Part shown: positions 27,704-36,801 of the stretch, piece by piece
Position numbering within the stretch: position 1 is the stretch's first letter
How the letters are laid out: each line of letters opens with the position of its first letter
Assembly (NCBI RefSeq): GCF_003846445.2
Contig: NZ_CP030139.2
Span: 310,001 to 374,000 of the forward strand
DNA length: 64,000 nt
Source of the DNA: Synechococcus elongatus PCC 11801
GTDB taxonomy: Bacteria; Cyanobacteriota; Cyanobacteriia; Synechococcales; Synechococcaceae
Direction of reading: 5' to 3'
The notes under the pieces: model-generated
Database searches by the model: none
What the model was told of the DNA's origin: nothing
What the model saw: only the letters and a program-made list of their open reading frames with translations
Translations under genes and position numbers: made by a program

Positions 27704-28570
27704 TTAAATATTCTGCAAAGTTCCCGTGGCGATCGCCGTCAGAATCAGACCGCCAAAGATAATCCGATAGATGACGAAGCTCCAAGTGTTGTGGGTGCGC
27801 AGAAAACGCAGCAACCAAGCGATCGCCAACCAAGAGAAGATCAGCGAAGACAGCGTACCGATTGCGAGAACACCCAAGGAGGATCCGTCCAATCCTGCCT
27901 CGAGTAAGTCCTTGAGTTCGACTAAGCCTGCGATCGTGATCGCCGGAATTCCCAGCAGGAAGGAGAAGCGGGCAGCGGTATCGCGTTTCAAGCCTCGGAA
28001 TAAACCTGCAGTCAGGGTTGAGCCCGATCGCGAGACACCAGGCACCAAGGCCAAGGCTTGGGCCAAGCCCATCCACAGGCCATCTGCAAGGCGCAGTTGA
28101 CTGAGATCGCGCTGATGTTTGCTCAGTTGCTCAGAGGCACCTAGCAAGAGCCCCATCACGATGGAGACCACCGCGATCGCGCCCAAACTACGCAGAGGGG
28201 AATTGTCGTAATCGGGAATGAAGCGCTTGATCAGCAGGCCGCCGATCAGAATTGGAATGGTGCCAAAGAGGATGCCCAAGCCCATCTGGGCCGATTCACT
28301 GCGAAAATCCTTTTGCCGGACGGCGCTGACCAGCCCCCGCAGAACGTAGGTCAAGTCCTGACGGAAGTAGGACAGGACTGCCACAATGCTGCCGAGCTGA
28401 ATCACCGCAGTAAACGCCACACCAGGATCGCCCCAGCCCAAGACCACTGGCACAACTTTGAGGTGAGCTGTGCTGCTGATTGGCAAAAATTCAGTGGCAC
28501 CTTGGACAAACCCCAAAACAATGGCCTGCCAAAGGTCGAGGCGATCGGCGCTACTGACAGCAATGAGCAT
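27704..28570 (-). CDS. uppP: Undecaprenyl-diphosphate phosphatase
   Basis: Recycles the C55 lipid carrier for peptidoglycan and glycan export, with its active site facing the periplasm. The start MLIAVSSADRLDLWQAIVLG at 28570 gives 289 residues; nine more would be added from 28597. Characteristic motifs are FVQGATEFLPISSTAHL, with the catalytic Glu pair, and LVPGVSRSGSTLTAGLFRG. About eight hydrophobic segments are visible. The enzyme links to other envelope genes in the window (dacB, LD-carboxypeptidase, GT39 cassette), though not by operon. Confidence 0.95.
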   Translation of the reverse strand: MLIAVSSADRLDLWQAIVLGFVQGATEFLPISSTAHLKVVPVVLGWGDPGVAFTAVIQLGSIVAVLSYFRQDLTYVLRGLVSAVRQKDFRSESAQMGLGILFGTIPILIGGLLIKRFIPDYDNSPLRSLGAIAVVSIVMGLLLGASEQLSKHQRDLSQLRLADGLWMGLAQALALVPGVSRSGSTLTAGLFRGLKRDTAARFSFLLGIPAITIAGLVELKDLLEAGLDGSSLGVLAIGTLSSLIFSWLAIAWLLRFLRTHNTWSFVIYRIIFGGLILTAIATGTLQNI

Positions 28571-28672
28571 GGAGAGCGCTTCCTGTCCGCGGATCACGGG
28601 CGTGAGACAACTTCAGCATTGTGACTGATTGTTGCTCTTTCGTTGTGGCGATCGCGGCAATCGAGCGGCTGG

Positions 28673-28930
28673 CTACTTTTCGAGCCGCACCACGTACCAC
28701 TGCACCACCAGTCCAGGCTCTGTCTCAAACTCGCAGGCAGTGTTGAGCAGGTCCTGCGCTTGGGCTTTGCGATCGCCGCGCTCCGCCGTACCCATCGGCA
28801 AATTGTCGGGATAGCGATCGATCAGGGCTTCTAGATAGGCCAGCATTTCCTCTGGCGTCACAAACCGTTCTGGCTGATTGGGTTCCAGCAGGACATAGGC
28901 GTCTTCGCGATAGAGCAGAGCATTGGCCAT
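28673..28930 (-). CDS. CRR7-like protein (NDH-1 assembly type), tentative
   Basis: An 85-residue soluble protein, MANALLYREDAYVLLEPNQP and onward, with ERFVTPEEMLAYLEALI and a WYVVRLEK end. The pattern of a short protein starting with a Y-x-YVLLE strand and a TPEE helix resembles the cyanobacterial and plant chlororespiratory-reduction-7 family (DUF3571), needed for NDH-1 assembly. I assign this from memory of the family, not from a search. A good ribosome-binding site (TAGGAG) precedes the ATG. It is 102 bases upstream of uppP and 30 downstream of ppx on the same strand. Confidence 0.6.
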   Translation of the reverse strand: MANALLYREDAYVLLEPNQPERFVTPEEMLAYLEALIDRYPDNLPMGTAERGDRKAQAQDLLNTACEFETEPGLVVQWYVVRLEK

Positions 28931-28960
28931 AGCAAACTCCTAGAAGAGATTCGTCAACGC

Positions 28961-30625
28961 CTAAACGGTGCTGAGCGGCTGGGGAACGAGTTCCGCTGCA
29001 ACATTGATGGCAAAAGCGGCCTCCAGCGCATGACGGTTGTAGTCAAAACTCCAGAGTTCTAGGGCACAGTCCTCACCAGACCGAGCGGGATGGAGTTGAA
29101 GCAGCAGCTGTCGTTGGGGTGCGAGATAACGACAGTGGAGGCTGGCGATCGCTCCTACTTGTCGGCGATCGAGGGCAACTGCCGCCCGCAGAATAGCGCT
29201 GAGCTGTTCCACGAGGCGGCGCTGTTCTTTGGTAGGTAAGGTGCGGAAGTTCTCGTGTTTTTTCTTGGGCAGACTCTTGCGGTGATAGCGTGCCAGATTG
29301 GCGATCAACTCAATTTCTGTCTCGTTGTAGCCCAGCAGTCCGCCGTGGCGAATCAAGTAATAGGAATGCTTGTGGTGCGAGGAGTGGTCGATGTGATGGC
29401 CGCAGTTGTGGAGAATTGCAGCGGCCCAGAGCAGCTGTCGTTCGCCTTCGCCCCATTGGTGCAGGTATCCCTGCAGCTGATCGAAGAGACTGAGGGCTAA
29501 CCGGGCAACCTGCTCGCCGTGACTGACATCCACCCGAAACTTGCGCGCTTGATTGTAGACACTGCGCTGCCGCACCGATCCCTGATAGCGCAATTTATCT
29601 TCGATCAGCCCATGACTGAGCATCCAATCGACAATCAACCCTTCGCGCAGCGCCCGCTCGCAGATCGTGATCTGATCGCAGCCCAACATCTGCATCGTTT
29701 CCTGCAGCACGATCGCCCCAGCCACAATGATCTCGGCCCGTCGTTCTGAGAGCTCCGGCAGGGTTTGACGCTCGGCAAACGGCATCCGTCGCAACTGCTG
29801 AACCAGTTGTTGCAGATCACTCAGGGCCAAGCTGTAGCCATTAAATGTCGTGGGCAAGCCCCCCTGACTTTGATGGGCATGCAGGGCTGCCAGGGCTTGA
29901 ATCGTACCCGAGGTCCCAATTAGGCGCAGGGGCGTGCTGGGGGGTAGGGCCGCTTTGACTTCATCGACCGCCCGCTCGACCATGCCCCGCACATAAGCCT
30001 GCAGCACAGTGTATTCACTGGGGCTAATCGGGTCGGTGTGAATGAACTCCTGAGTCAGCCGGACTGCACCGACTTTGGTACTGGTCAGACAGAGGGGTTC
30101 TTGCCCTGCACCCAGAATTAGCTCGGTGGAACCGCCGCCAATGTCGATAATGGCGTGGTGTCGTTGCTGGAAATCCATGCCCGACAGCACCCCAAGGTAA
30201 ATGCGCCGTGCTTCCTCGGGGCCAGAGATTAAATCAACTTCCAGCCCGACTTCATGGATGACGCGATCGAGAAATTGGCGACCATTGGGGGCTTCCCGCA
30301 CCGCACTGGTGGCCACAGCCACGATTTGGGTGGCTCCCCGAGCCGCCGCGATCGCCTGGCACCGTTGCAGGGCTTGCAATGCGCGCTCCATCGCAGCTTC
30401 AGTCAATTCCCCCGTCGCCGGATCGCGATCGCCCAAGCGAACTGTGGCCTTCTCGGTGCCAATGATGTCGAAGGCGGGCAGATCGGGCCGAATCCGCACC
30501 ACCACCATGTGAATGGAGTTCGTGCCCACATCAATCGCCGCCAAAATCGGTTCCGACCCTAGCTCGCTCGGCAGGGACGGCTGGGTGTGGGGCACAATCT
30601 CGGTGCTCATGGGCGCGGGTTCCAA
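28961..30625 (-). CDS. ppx: Exopolyphosphatase (Ppx/GppA family) with HD-type C-terminus
   Basis: Degrades polyphosphate chains, or pppGpp in GppA-type members. The N-terminal actin-like ATPase domain shows AAIDVGTNSIHMVV, the second phosphate loop IDIGGGSTELIL and IGTSGTIQALAAL. A linker precedes the HD-like helical domain with LLWAAAILHNCGHHIDHSSH. There are 554 residues from 30625; the start MSTEIVPHTQ at 30610 is equally plausible. It is divergent from the prenyltransferase gene, with 71-86 bases between starts, and lies upstream of the CRR7-like gene. Confidence 0.93.
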   Translation of the reverse strand: MEPAPMSTEIVPHTQPSLPSELGSEPILAAIDVGTNSIHMVVVRIRPDLPAFDIIGTEKATVRLGDRDPATGELTEAAMERALQALQRCQAIAAARGATQIVAVATSAVREAPNGRQFLDRVIHEVGLEVDLISGPEEARRIYLGVLSGMDFQQRHHAIIDIGGGSTELILGAGQEPLCLTSTKVGAVRLTQEFIHTDPISPSEYTVLQAYVRGMVERAVDEVKAALPPSTPLRLIGTSGTIQALAALHAHQSQGGLPTTFNGYSLALSDLQQLVQQLRRMPFAERQTLPELSERRAEIIVAGAIVLQETMQMLGCDQITICERALREGLIVDWMLSHGLIEDKLRYQGSVRQRSVYNQARKFRVDVSHGEQVARLALSLFDQLQGYLHQWGEGERQLLWAAAILHNCGHHIDHSSHHKHSYYLIRHGGLLGYNETEIELIANLARYHRKSLPKKKHENFRTLPTKEQRRLVEQLSAILRAAVALDRRQVGAIASLHCRYLAPQRQLLLQLHPARSGEDCALELWSFDYNRHALEAAFAINVAAELVPQPLSTV

Positions 30626-30696
30626 GCTAGGCCTAGTCTGCCATGCAGCGGGGGACTCACTGGCAGTGGGATAATAAAGCCGTTCTTGACGGTGCT

Positions 30697-31575
30697 ATGA
30701 GTTCCTCTGCCTCCCGTGAATCGACTTGGTTAGCAGTCATTCGCCTACTGCGCTGGGACAAGCCAGCAGGGCGCTTGATTCTCTTGATTCCTGCACTCTG
30801 GGCAGTGGTACTGGCTTCCGCTGGGCGGCCTGATTTTGGCTTGCTGTTGGTGATCGTGAGTGGCGGATTGGCTGCCAGTGCCGCCGGTTGCGTGATCAAT
30901 GATCTTTGGGATCGCAACCTCGATCCGCGGGTTGAGCGCACCAAACAACGCCCGTTGGCTTCTCGTCGTCTCTCAACACGGGTGGGCGCGATCGCGGCGA
31001 TCGTATCGCTAGTCGCTGCTTGGGGACTGTCCCAATTCCTCACTCCCCTTGGCTACTGGCTCTGCGTGGCGGCTGTGCCTGTGATTGTGCTCTATCCTGG
31101 TGCGAAACGCGTCTTTCCAGTCCCGCAACTGGTGCTGGCGATCGCTTGGGGATTCAGTGTGCTGATCAGCTGGGCAGCCGTCCAAGGGGAACTGCAGCCA
31201 GCAACAGCGGCACTCTGGGCAGCGACACTGTTTTGGACCTTGGGCTTTGATACGGTTTATGCCCTCGCCGATCGCGAAGACGACATTCAAGTGGGCATCC
31301 AGTCCAGCGCCCGCTTCTTTGGTGACTTAGCCCCACAGGCGATCGCGGCTTGCTACCTCTTGACTAGCCTCTTCCTGGCTTGGACGGGGGTTTTACTCAA
31401 CCTCCATCCGCTCTTTTGGTTGACCTGGGGCGGGGCGACAGGCTTGTGGGTCTATCAAAGCTGGCGCTTGCGAGAGCCGCTGCCGCGCTCAGTCTATAGC
31501 CAGATTTTTGCGGAGAACGTCTCGATTGGTCTGTTGGTACTGACAGGCTTTTGGTTAGGGGTTGGGCTACTGTGA
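30697..31575 (+). CDS. plqA: 4-hydroxybenzoate polyprenyltransferase (plastoquinone synthesis)
   Basis: UbiA-family membrane enzyme attaching the solanesyl chain to 4-hydroxybenzoate, an early step of cyanobacterial plastoquinone-9 synthesis. The start MSSSASRESTWLAVIRLLRW at 30697 gives 292 residues; an earlier start at 30643 is untypical. The two aspartate-rich motifs are visible as NDLWDRNLDPRVERTKQRPL and YALADREDDIQVGIQS. About eight membrane helices follow. The stop TGA overlaps the GTG start of the next gene. The gene symbol follows Synechocystis use; ubiA is the general name. Confidence 0.9.
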   Translation: MSSSASRESTWLAVIRLLRWDKPAGRLILLIPALWAVVLASAGRPDFGLLLVIVSGGLAASAAGCVINDLWDRNLDPRVERTKQRPLASRRLSTRVGAIAAIVSLVAAWGLSQFLTPLGYWLCVAAVPVIVLYPGAKRVFPVPQLVLAIAWGFSVLISWAAVQGELQPATAALWAATLFWTLGFDTVYALADREDDIQVGIQSSARFFGDLAPQAIAACYLLTSLFLAWTGVLLNLHPLFWLTWGGATGLWVYQSWRLREPLPRSVYSQIFAENVSIGLLVLTGFWLGVGLL

Positions 31576-32480
31576 CGAGCGTCTGGCCAGAGCCTCTTCA
31601 ACCGGGCGATCGCCTGCTGGCGATCGCGCCTAGTGGTTGCCTGCGTGAACTTGACGCTCTGCAAGCAGCGCTTGAGCTTTGGCGGCAGGCGGGCTTTCAG
31701 ATTGACCTCGCGCCGCACTGGCAGGAGCAACAGGGATATTTAGCCGGCAGCGATCGCGATCGCCTCGCGGACTTGAAAGCAGGTTGGCTCGATCCGCACT
31801 ATCGCGGCTTGGTCTGCATTCGGGGTGGCTGGGGTGCTGCTCGACTTCTCGAAGGATGGGACGACTGGCCAACTCCACCAGAACCGAAATGGTTGATTGG
31901 CTTTTCGGATATCACCACGCTGTTGTGGACGCTGACGCGCCAGCAACGGGGAGCGGTTCATGCTCCCGTTTTGACGACCCTAGCAGCGGAACCCCCGCGA
32001 TCGCTGCAGCGCCTTTGGGATTGTCTGCAAGGCAAACCACTAGAACCCCTCGCCGGTAGCGTCTGGGTGCCCGGAACAGCAGAAGGCCCCATCTACCCCG
32101 CCAACCTAACAGTGGCGACCCATCTGCTGGGAACGCCTTGGCTGCCCGACCTGCGCGGTGCCATTCTGGCGATCGAGGATGTTTCGGAGCAACCCTATCG
32201 GCTTGATCGCTTGTTGACCCAGTGGCGCTTAAGCGGTCAACTCCAGCATCTGGCTGGGATTGCGGTCGGGCGCTTCAGTCAGTGCGATCCGCCCTCCGAT
32301 CGCCCCAGTTTTAGTGTCGAAGCGGTTCTGCGCGATCGCCTCAGTGACCTTGGGATCCCAGTGCTCGCGGACTTGCCCTTCGGGCATGATGGCGAAAATG
32401 CTGCCTTGCCGGTCTGGGCGATCGCCCAGATTCAAGGCGATCGCCTCCAGATTGATTGGCCCGCTGCCAGTCAGGAGTAA
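31572..32480 (+). CDS. LD-carboxypeptidase (S66 family, MccF/LdcA-like)
   Basis: Serine peptidase family that trims the terminal D-Ala from tetrapeptide muropeptides or, in MccF, opens microcin C-type compounds. The start is GTG at 31572, overlapping the TGA of plqA by three bases; 302 residues result. Motifs are LLAIAPSGCLRE, CIRGGWGAARLLEGWD, IGFSDITTLLW with the nucleophilic Ser region, HAPVLTTL, and the Glu-His partners in AIEDVSEQPYRLDR and LPFGHDGENAALP. Murein recycling is the likelier role in a cyanobacterium. It converges with msrA. Confidence 0.9.
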   Translation: MTSVWPEPLQPGDRLLAIAPSGCLRELDALQAALELWRQAGFQIDLAPHWQEQQGYLAGSDRDRLADLKAGWLDPHYRGLVCIRGGWGAARLLEGWDDWPTPPEPKWLIGFSDITTLLWTLTRQQRGAVHAPVLTTLAAEPPRSLQRLWDCLQGKPLEPLAGSVWVPGTAEGPIYPANLTVATHLLGTPWLPDLRGAILAIEDVSEQPYRLDRLLTQWRLSGQLQHLAGIAVGRFSQCDPPSDRPSFSVEAVLRDRLSDLGIPVLADLPFGHDGENAALPVWAIAQIQGDRLQIDWPAASQE

Positions 32481-32507
32481 GAGAAGCTACAACTGACAGC
32501 GATCGCG

Positions 32508-33248
32508 TTAGTGGGGCACTACAGGGCATTCGGCGAAGTTTTTCGACCAAACCTCAGGGTGAACCGTCAGTTGCGACTTGAGTTCAGCAGGCAAATTCCA
32601 CTGTTCGGGATGGGGCAGGTCAGCGCCAGTGGGTTGAGCGCCACAGTAGGGACGGCTGCCCGGTTTATCGAGGTACTGCTGGTGGTACTCCTCCGCGAAG
32701 TAGAAGGTCGGCGCATCAATGATTTCAGTAGTGATGGCGCCGTAGCCCTTGGCTTTTAAGACCGCTTGGTAGGCTGCTTGAGAAGCCAGCGCAATCTGCT
32801 TTTGCTCGGGCGTGTAGCAATAGATGCCAGAGCGGTATTGCGTACCGCGATCGGGTCCTTGACCCATCCCTTGGGTGGGGTCGTGGCTCTCCCAAAAGGC
32901 TTTGAGCAGGTCCGCGTAGCTAATGCGATCGGGATCGTAGGCAACGCGCACGACTTCGTTATGGCCTGTCAGTCCGCTGCAGACTTCACGATAGTTCGGG
33001 TTGGGGGTCAGGCCGCCAGCATAGCCAACCGCTGTCGAGTAGACGCCGGGCAACTGCCAAAACTGTTTTTCGGTTCCCCAGAAGCAGCCGTTACCAAAGA
33101 GGGCGAGTTGAATCCCGACTGGAAAGGGGCCATCAAGCGGAGTCCCCAGCACAAAGTGTTTTGCCGGCACCAGCATCGCTTGCGCACGACCCGGTAAGGC
33201 CTGTTCAGGAGTAGGGAGGCCGGGTTTCTTGCCAAACAGTCCAAACAT
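32508..33248 (-). CDS. msrA: Peptide methionine sulfoxide reductase A
   Basis: Repairs S-methionine sulfoxide in proteins. The catalytic [19 protein letters not shown] lies near residues 51-69, and [22 protein letters not shown] and [12 protein letters not shown] are all present. Its 246 residues exceed the common core because of an N-terminal segment of about 45 residues ([20 protein letters not shown]) and a C-terminal extension ([20 protein letters not shown]) as in plant and cyanobacterial forms. It lies just downstream of acr3 on the same strand (86-base gap), which may link oxidative and arsenic stress. Confidence 0.95.
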   Translation of the reverse strand: MFGLFGKKPGLPTPEQALPGRAQAMLVPAKHFVLGTPLDGPFPVGIQLALFGNGCFWGTEKQFWQLPGVYSTAVGYAGGLTPNPNYREVCSGLTGHNEVVRVAYDPDRISYADLLKAFWESHDPTQGMGQGPDRGTQYRSGIYCYTPEQKQIALASQAAYQAVLKAKGYGAITTEIIDAPTFYFAEEYHQQYLDKPGSRPYCGAQPTGADLPHPEQWNLPAELKSQLTVHPEVWSKNFAECPVVPH

Positions 33249-33334
33249 GGTGCGATCGCAGGAATGTGCTTCTCCACTCTGCCATTTCTCTCCCCTTGCC
33301 TAGGGTCGCAACGATCGCAGCGCAACCGAGGGCT

Positions 33335-34396
33335 TCAGGCGACCGTCTCGCTCGGTCCAAACCAAGATCGACTGCGATTAGCGATCGCGACCAGCACCAG
33401 CATCATCGGCACTTCCACCAAAACACCGACTACCGTGGCGATCGCCGCGCCGGACTGCAGGCCAAACAGACTGATTGCCACAGCAACTGCCAGCTCAAAG
33501 AAGTTCGAAGTCCCGATCAAAGCAGCGGGGGCAGCCTGACTGTGGGGTAGCTTCCAGCGCCAAGCCCAGGCGTAGGCGATCGCAAAAATCAGCAGACTTT
33601 GCAGCAAAATCGGCACGGCAATGAGAGCGATCGTCTGGGGCTGCGCCAAAAAAGCCGATGCTTGAAAGCCAAAGAGTAGCAGCACCGTCAGCAATAGTCC
33701 GAGGGTTGAGAATGGCTTACAGGCGCGATCGAACTGACTGATTGCAGCCGCTCCCCGTTTCAACAAGCGGTTGCGCAAGCTTTGTCCGACGAGCAAGGGC
33801 ACCGCCACGTAGAGCAGCACGGAGCCCAAGAGGGTTGGCCAAGGTACGGTGATCGCAGCGAGTCCTAGCAACAGCGCAGTGATCGGGGCATAGGCAACGA
33901 CTGTCACCAAGTCATTGACCGCCACTTGAATGAGCGTGAAGGTCGGATCGCCCTGCGTCAGACGGCTCCAGACGAAAACCATGGCAGTGCAAGGCGCAGC
34001 CCCCAAGAGGATCAGACCGGCGATCGCCGACTCCGCAAGCTGGGGTTCAATCCAGTCCCGAAAGAACCAACCGAGGAACAGCCAGCCGAGCAGCGCCATC
34101 GTGAATGGCTTGATTGCCCAGTTGACTGCCAGCGTGACGATAAACCCCTTGGGCTGACGACCGAGTTGCTTAGCAGCCCCTAAATCAACATCAACCAGCA
34201 TCGGCAGAATCATGCACCAGATCAGCACCGCGATCGGCAGGTTGATCTGAGCAATTTCCCAACGGCTTAAACCGGCAAAGAAAGCCGGAAATTGCTGACC
34301 CAGCAGTAGACCCAACCCGATCGCGATCGCTACCCAGAGACTGAGCCAGCGTTCAAAGAAACCCAAGCGGGGGGCGCGATCGCAGGAAGCAGTCAT
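33335..34396 (-). CDS. acr3: Arsenite efflux transporter, Acr3 (ArsB-BASS) family
   Basis: Exports arsenite using the proton gradient. The start MTASCDRAPRLGFFERWLSL at 34396 gives 353 residues and ten hydrophobic helices; an upstream start at 34465 would run through the operator region. Family motifs include LGAAPCTAMVFVWSRLTQGD, with the conserved Cys needed for transport, and IGTSNFFELAVAVAISLFG. It is divergent from the GAPDH-arsJ operon, and the shared 87-base gap holds an ArsR-type dyad. No arsenate reductase (arsC) or arsR is in the window, so those must lie elsewhere if present. Confidence 0.93.
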   Translation of the reverse strand: MTASCDRAPRLGFFERWLSLWVAIAIGLGLLLGQQFPAFFAGLSRWEIAQINLPIAVLIWCMILPMLVDVDLGAAKQLGRQPKGFIVTLAVNWAIKPFTMALLGWLFLGWFFRDWIEPQLAESAIAGLILLGAAPCTAMVFVWSRLTQGDPTFTLIQVAVNDLVTVVAYAPITALLLGLAAITVPWPTLLGSVLLYVAVPLLVGQSLRNRLLKRGAAAISQFDRACKPFSTLGLLLTVLLLFGFQASAFLAQPQTIALIAVPILLQSLLIFAIAYAWAWRWKLPHSQAAPAALIGTSNFFELAVAVAISLFGLQSGAAIATVVGVLVEVPMMLVLVAIANRSRSWFGPSETVA

Positions 34397-34438
34397 AGGA
34401 GTGGGGCTTGTGTTGCAGAAAACAGGCTGGCGCTGCTT

Positions 34439-34454
34439 ATCAAGATAATTTGAT
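34439..34454. promoter_or_regulatory. Putative ArsR-type operator between acr3 and GAPDH-arsJ
   Basis: ATCAA-GATAAT-TTGAT is a perfect 5-base dyad with a 6-base spacer, placed 29 bases before the GAPDH start and 42 before acr3. ArsR/SmtB regulators bind dyads of this kind. The spacer GATAAT resembles a -10 box for rightward transcription, so binding would block RNA polymerase. Confidence 0.55.
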
Positions 34455-34483
34455 GAGTAGTGCAACTGTCAAGGAATGACGCC

Positions 34484-35485
34484 ATGCGCGTTGGCATCAA
34501 TGGATTTGGGCGGATCGGCCGACTGGCTCTGCGAGCCGCGTGGGATTGGACAGAACTGGAGGTTGTCCAGATCAATGAACCCTACGGTGAGGCTGCCGCT
34601 GCAGCGCATTTATTAGAGTTTGACTCCAGTCAAGGGCGCTGGTCGCGCGAGATCACGGCGACGGCAGACAGCCTGACGATTGAGGGGCGATCGCTACACT
34701 ACAGTCGCGCCACCAATCCAGCCGCGATCGATTGGGCAGCGCAGGGCGTTGAGCTGGTTTTGGAGTGCAGCGGCCAATTTCGGACGGCAGAGAAGCTGGA
34801 GCCACATTTTCAGGCGGGCGTTCAAACCGTGATTGTTTCTGCGCCCGTAAAAGAGGCGCTGAATATCGTCATGGGGGTCAACGACAATCGCTACGACCCT
34901 AGCCAGCACCGGCTGCTAACCGCTGCTTCCTGTACGACCAACTGTCTGGCACCCGTTGTCAAAGTCTTGCAGGAGGCGATCGGGATTCGCCATGGTTTGG
35001 TGACGACCATTCATGACCAAACGGCGACGCAGTCAATCGTTGATTCCTATCACAAAGACCTACGGCGATCGCGGGCAGCGGGGCAGTCGCTGATTCCGAC
35101 TTCGACTGGATCAGCCACTGCGATCGGGCTAATTTTTCCAGAGCTGCAGGGCAAACTCGACGGTTTGGCAGTGCGGGTGCCGCTGCTCAATGCCTCACTG
35201 ACTGATGCGGTGTTTGAACTAGAGCATGAGACGTCTGTTGAGGAGGTTAATGGTCTGTTTCAAGCAGCTGCCAGCGGTTCACTGCAAGGAATCTTGGGCT
35301 ACGAAGAGCGACCGCTAGTTTCGGTGGATTATCGCGGTGATGCGCGATCAGCGATCGTGGATGCCCTTTCCACACGCGTGATCAACGGTACGCAGGTCAA
35401 GGTTCTGGCTTGGTACGACAACGAATGGGGCTATAGCAACCGCTTGACGGAACTGGCACGGAAAGTTGCGAGGGCGTTGGCATGA
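34484..35485 (+). CDS. gap: ArsJ-associated glyceraldehyde-3-phosphate dehydrogenase
   Basis: Type I GAPDH of 333 residues, starting [20 protein letters not shown] at 34484. The catalytic Cys is in [13 protein letters not shown] and the partner His in [10 protein letters not shown]; the C-terminus is the normal [12 protein letters not shown]. In arsenate, such enzymes form 1-arseno-3-phosphoglycerate in place of the bisphosphate. The four-base overlap (ATGA) with arsJ and the divergent acr3 mark it as the arsenic-dedicated paralogue, not the Calvin-cycle Gap2 or glycolytic Gap1, which should be elsewhere. Confidence 0.9.
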   Translation: MRVGINGFGRIGRLALRAAWDWTELEVVQINEPYGEAAAAAHLLEFDSSQGRWSREITATADSLTIEGRSLHYSRATNPAAIDWAAQGVELVLECSGQFRTAEKLEPHFQAGVQTVIVSAPVKEALNIVMGVNDNRYDPSQHRLLTAASCTTNCLAPVVKVLQEAIGIRHGLVTTIHDQTATQSIVDSYHKDLRRSRAAGQSLIPTSTGSATAIGLIFPELQGKLDGLAVRVPLLNASLTDAVFELEHETSVEEVNGLFQAAASGSLQGILGYEERPLVSVDYRGDARSAIVDALSTRVINGTQVKVLAWYDNEWGYSNRLTELARKVARALA

Positions 35486-36741
35486 GTGCTTCCTCTGAGG
35501 CGATCGCCCTGCGCCGCTACGCCTTGGTGACACTGGCCTATTGGGGCTTCACGATTACCGATGGGGCGCTGCGACTGCTCGTCCTGCTCTACTTCAACCA
35601 GATTGGCTACAGTCCGCTGGCGATCGCGAGCCTTTTTCTGCTCTACGAAATCTTCGGCATCGTCACCAATTTTTTGGGTGGCTGGATTGGGGCTCGCTTT
35701 GGCCTCAAGCTGACGCTCTACGGCGGCGTTGCTTTGCAAATTGCGGCGCTGTTGCTGCTATCCAGCCTCAATCGCAACTGGCCAATGTGGGGCGCGATCG
35801 CTTGGGTGATGGCCGCGCAAGCGCTCTCCGGCATCGCCAAAGATCTGACCAAGATGAGCGCCAAGAGTGCGATTCGCTTGGTGGTGCCGCGTCAGGCCGA
35901 AGGACGCCTGTTCAAATGGGTGGCCGTGCTCACCGGCTCTAAGAATGCTCTGAAAGGCGTGGGCTTTTTTGTCGGCAGTCTGTTGCTAGCCAGTTTGGGC
36001 TACCAAGGGGCATTACAGGCTCTCGCTGTCGGTCTCAGCCTGGTTTTGATTAGCAGCATCGGGGTGCCCGCCAACCTTGGCCAACTGAAGCGCAAGCCAA
36101 AGTTCAAGCAGCTTTTTTCCAAATCTCAGGGCATCAATATCCTCTCCGCAGCTCGCTTTTTCCTGTTTGGCGCACGGGATATTTGGTTCGTCGTTGCCTT
36201 ACCGGTCTTCCTCCGCACCGCGCCACCCTTGGGATTGGGCTGGAGTTTCACGCAGACGGGCGCCTTTCTGGCGTTGTGGGTGATTGGCTATGGCTTAATT
36301 CAAACGATCGCGCCGCCTTTATTGCGCTGGCTGGAAACAGGTCGTCCCCCCAGTCCGCAGACTGTACAACGCTGGGGCAGTGGCCTAGCGATCGCACCTG
36401 CTGGGATGGCGATCGCACTGCAAGCGGGTTGGGCGGCAGGGCCAGTGGTGATTGTGGGGCTAGCCTTGTTTGGCCTGCTGTTTGCCGTTAATTCCGCCGT
36501 GCATTCCTACTTGGTTTTGGCTTACAGCGCCGATGATCAGGTCGCCTTAGATGTTGGCTTCTACTACATGGCGAATTCAGCGGGGCGACTGGCGGGTACT
36601 GTCCTGTCAGGACTGATCTTCCAACTGCTAGGGCTGACAGGATGCCTTTGGGGATCCGCCTTGATGGTGGCGCTGGCCGCCGCGATCGCCCTTGCCTTGC
36701 CCGCTTTACCAACCACGCCCTCAGCAACCGCAACGAGCTGA
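35482..36741 (+). CDS. arsJ: ArsJ organoarsenical efflux MFS transporter
   Basis: A 419-residue major-facilitator protein with about twelve helices that exports 1-arseno-3-phosphoglycerate, which then breaks down outside to arsenate. The N-terminal helix pair [20 protein letters not shown], the stretch [20 protein letters not shown] and the C-terminal [20 protein letters not shown] look characteristic of ArsJ. The start overlaps the GAPDH stop as ATGA, so the pair is translationally coupled. With GAPDH it gives arsenate resistance without reduction, complementing Acr3. Confidence 0.92.
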   Translation: MSASSEAIALRRYALVTLAYWGFTITDGALRLLVLLYFNQIGYSPLAIASLFLLYEIFGIVTNFLGGWIGARFGLKLTLYGGVALQIAALLLLSSLNRNWPMWGAIAWVMAAQALSGIAKDLTKMSAKSAIRLVVPRQAEGRLFKWVAVLTGSKNALKGVGFFVGSLLLASLGYQGALQALAVGLSLVLISSIGVPANLGQLKRKPKFKQLFSKSQGINILSAARFFLFGARDIWFVVALPVFLRTAPPLGLGWSFTQTGAFLALWVIGYGLIQTIAPPLLRWLETGRPPSPQTVQRWGSGLAIAPAGMAIALQAGWAAGPVVIVGLALFGLLFAVNSAVHSYLVLAYSADDQVALDVGFYYMANSAGRLAGTVLSGLIFQLLGLTGCLWGSALMVALAAAIALALPALPTTPSATATS

Positions 36742-36801
36742 GCACTGACTTGTGAGGCAGCCGCCAACATGGCAGCCTGAGGAAATTGCGCTGCGCTGAT
36801 C

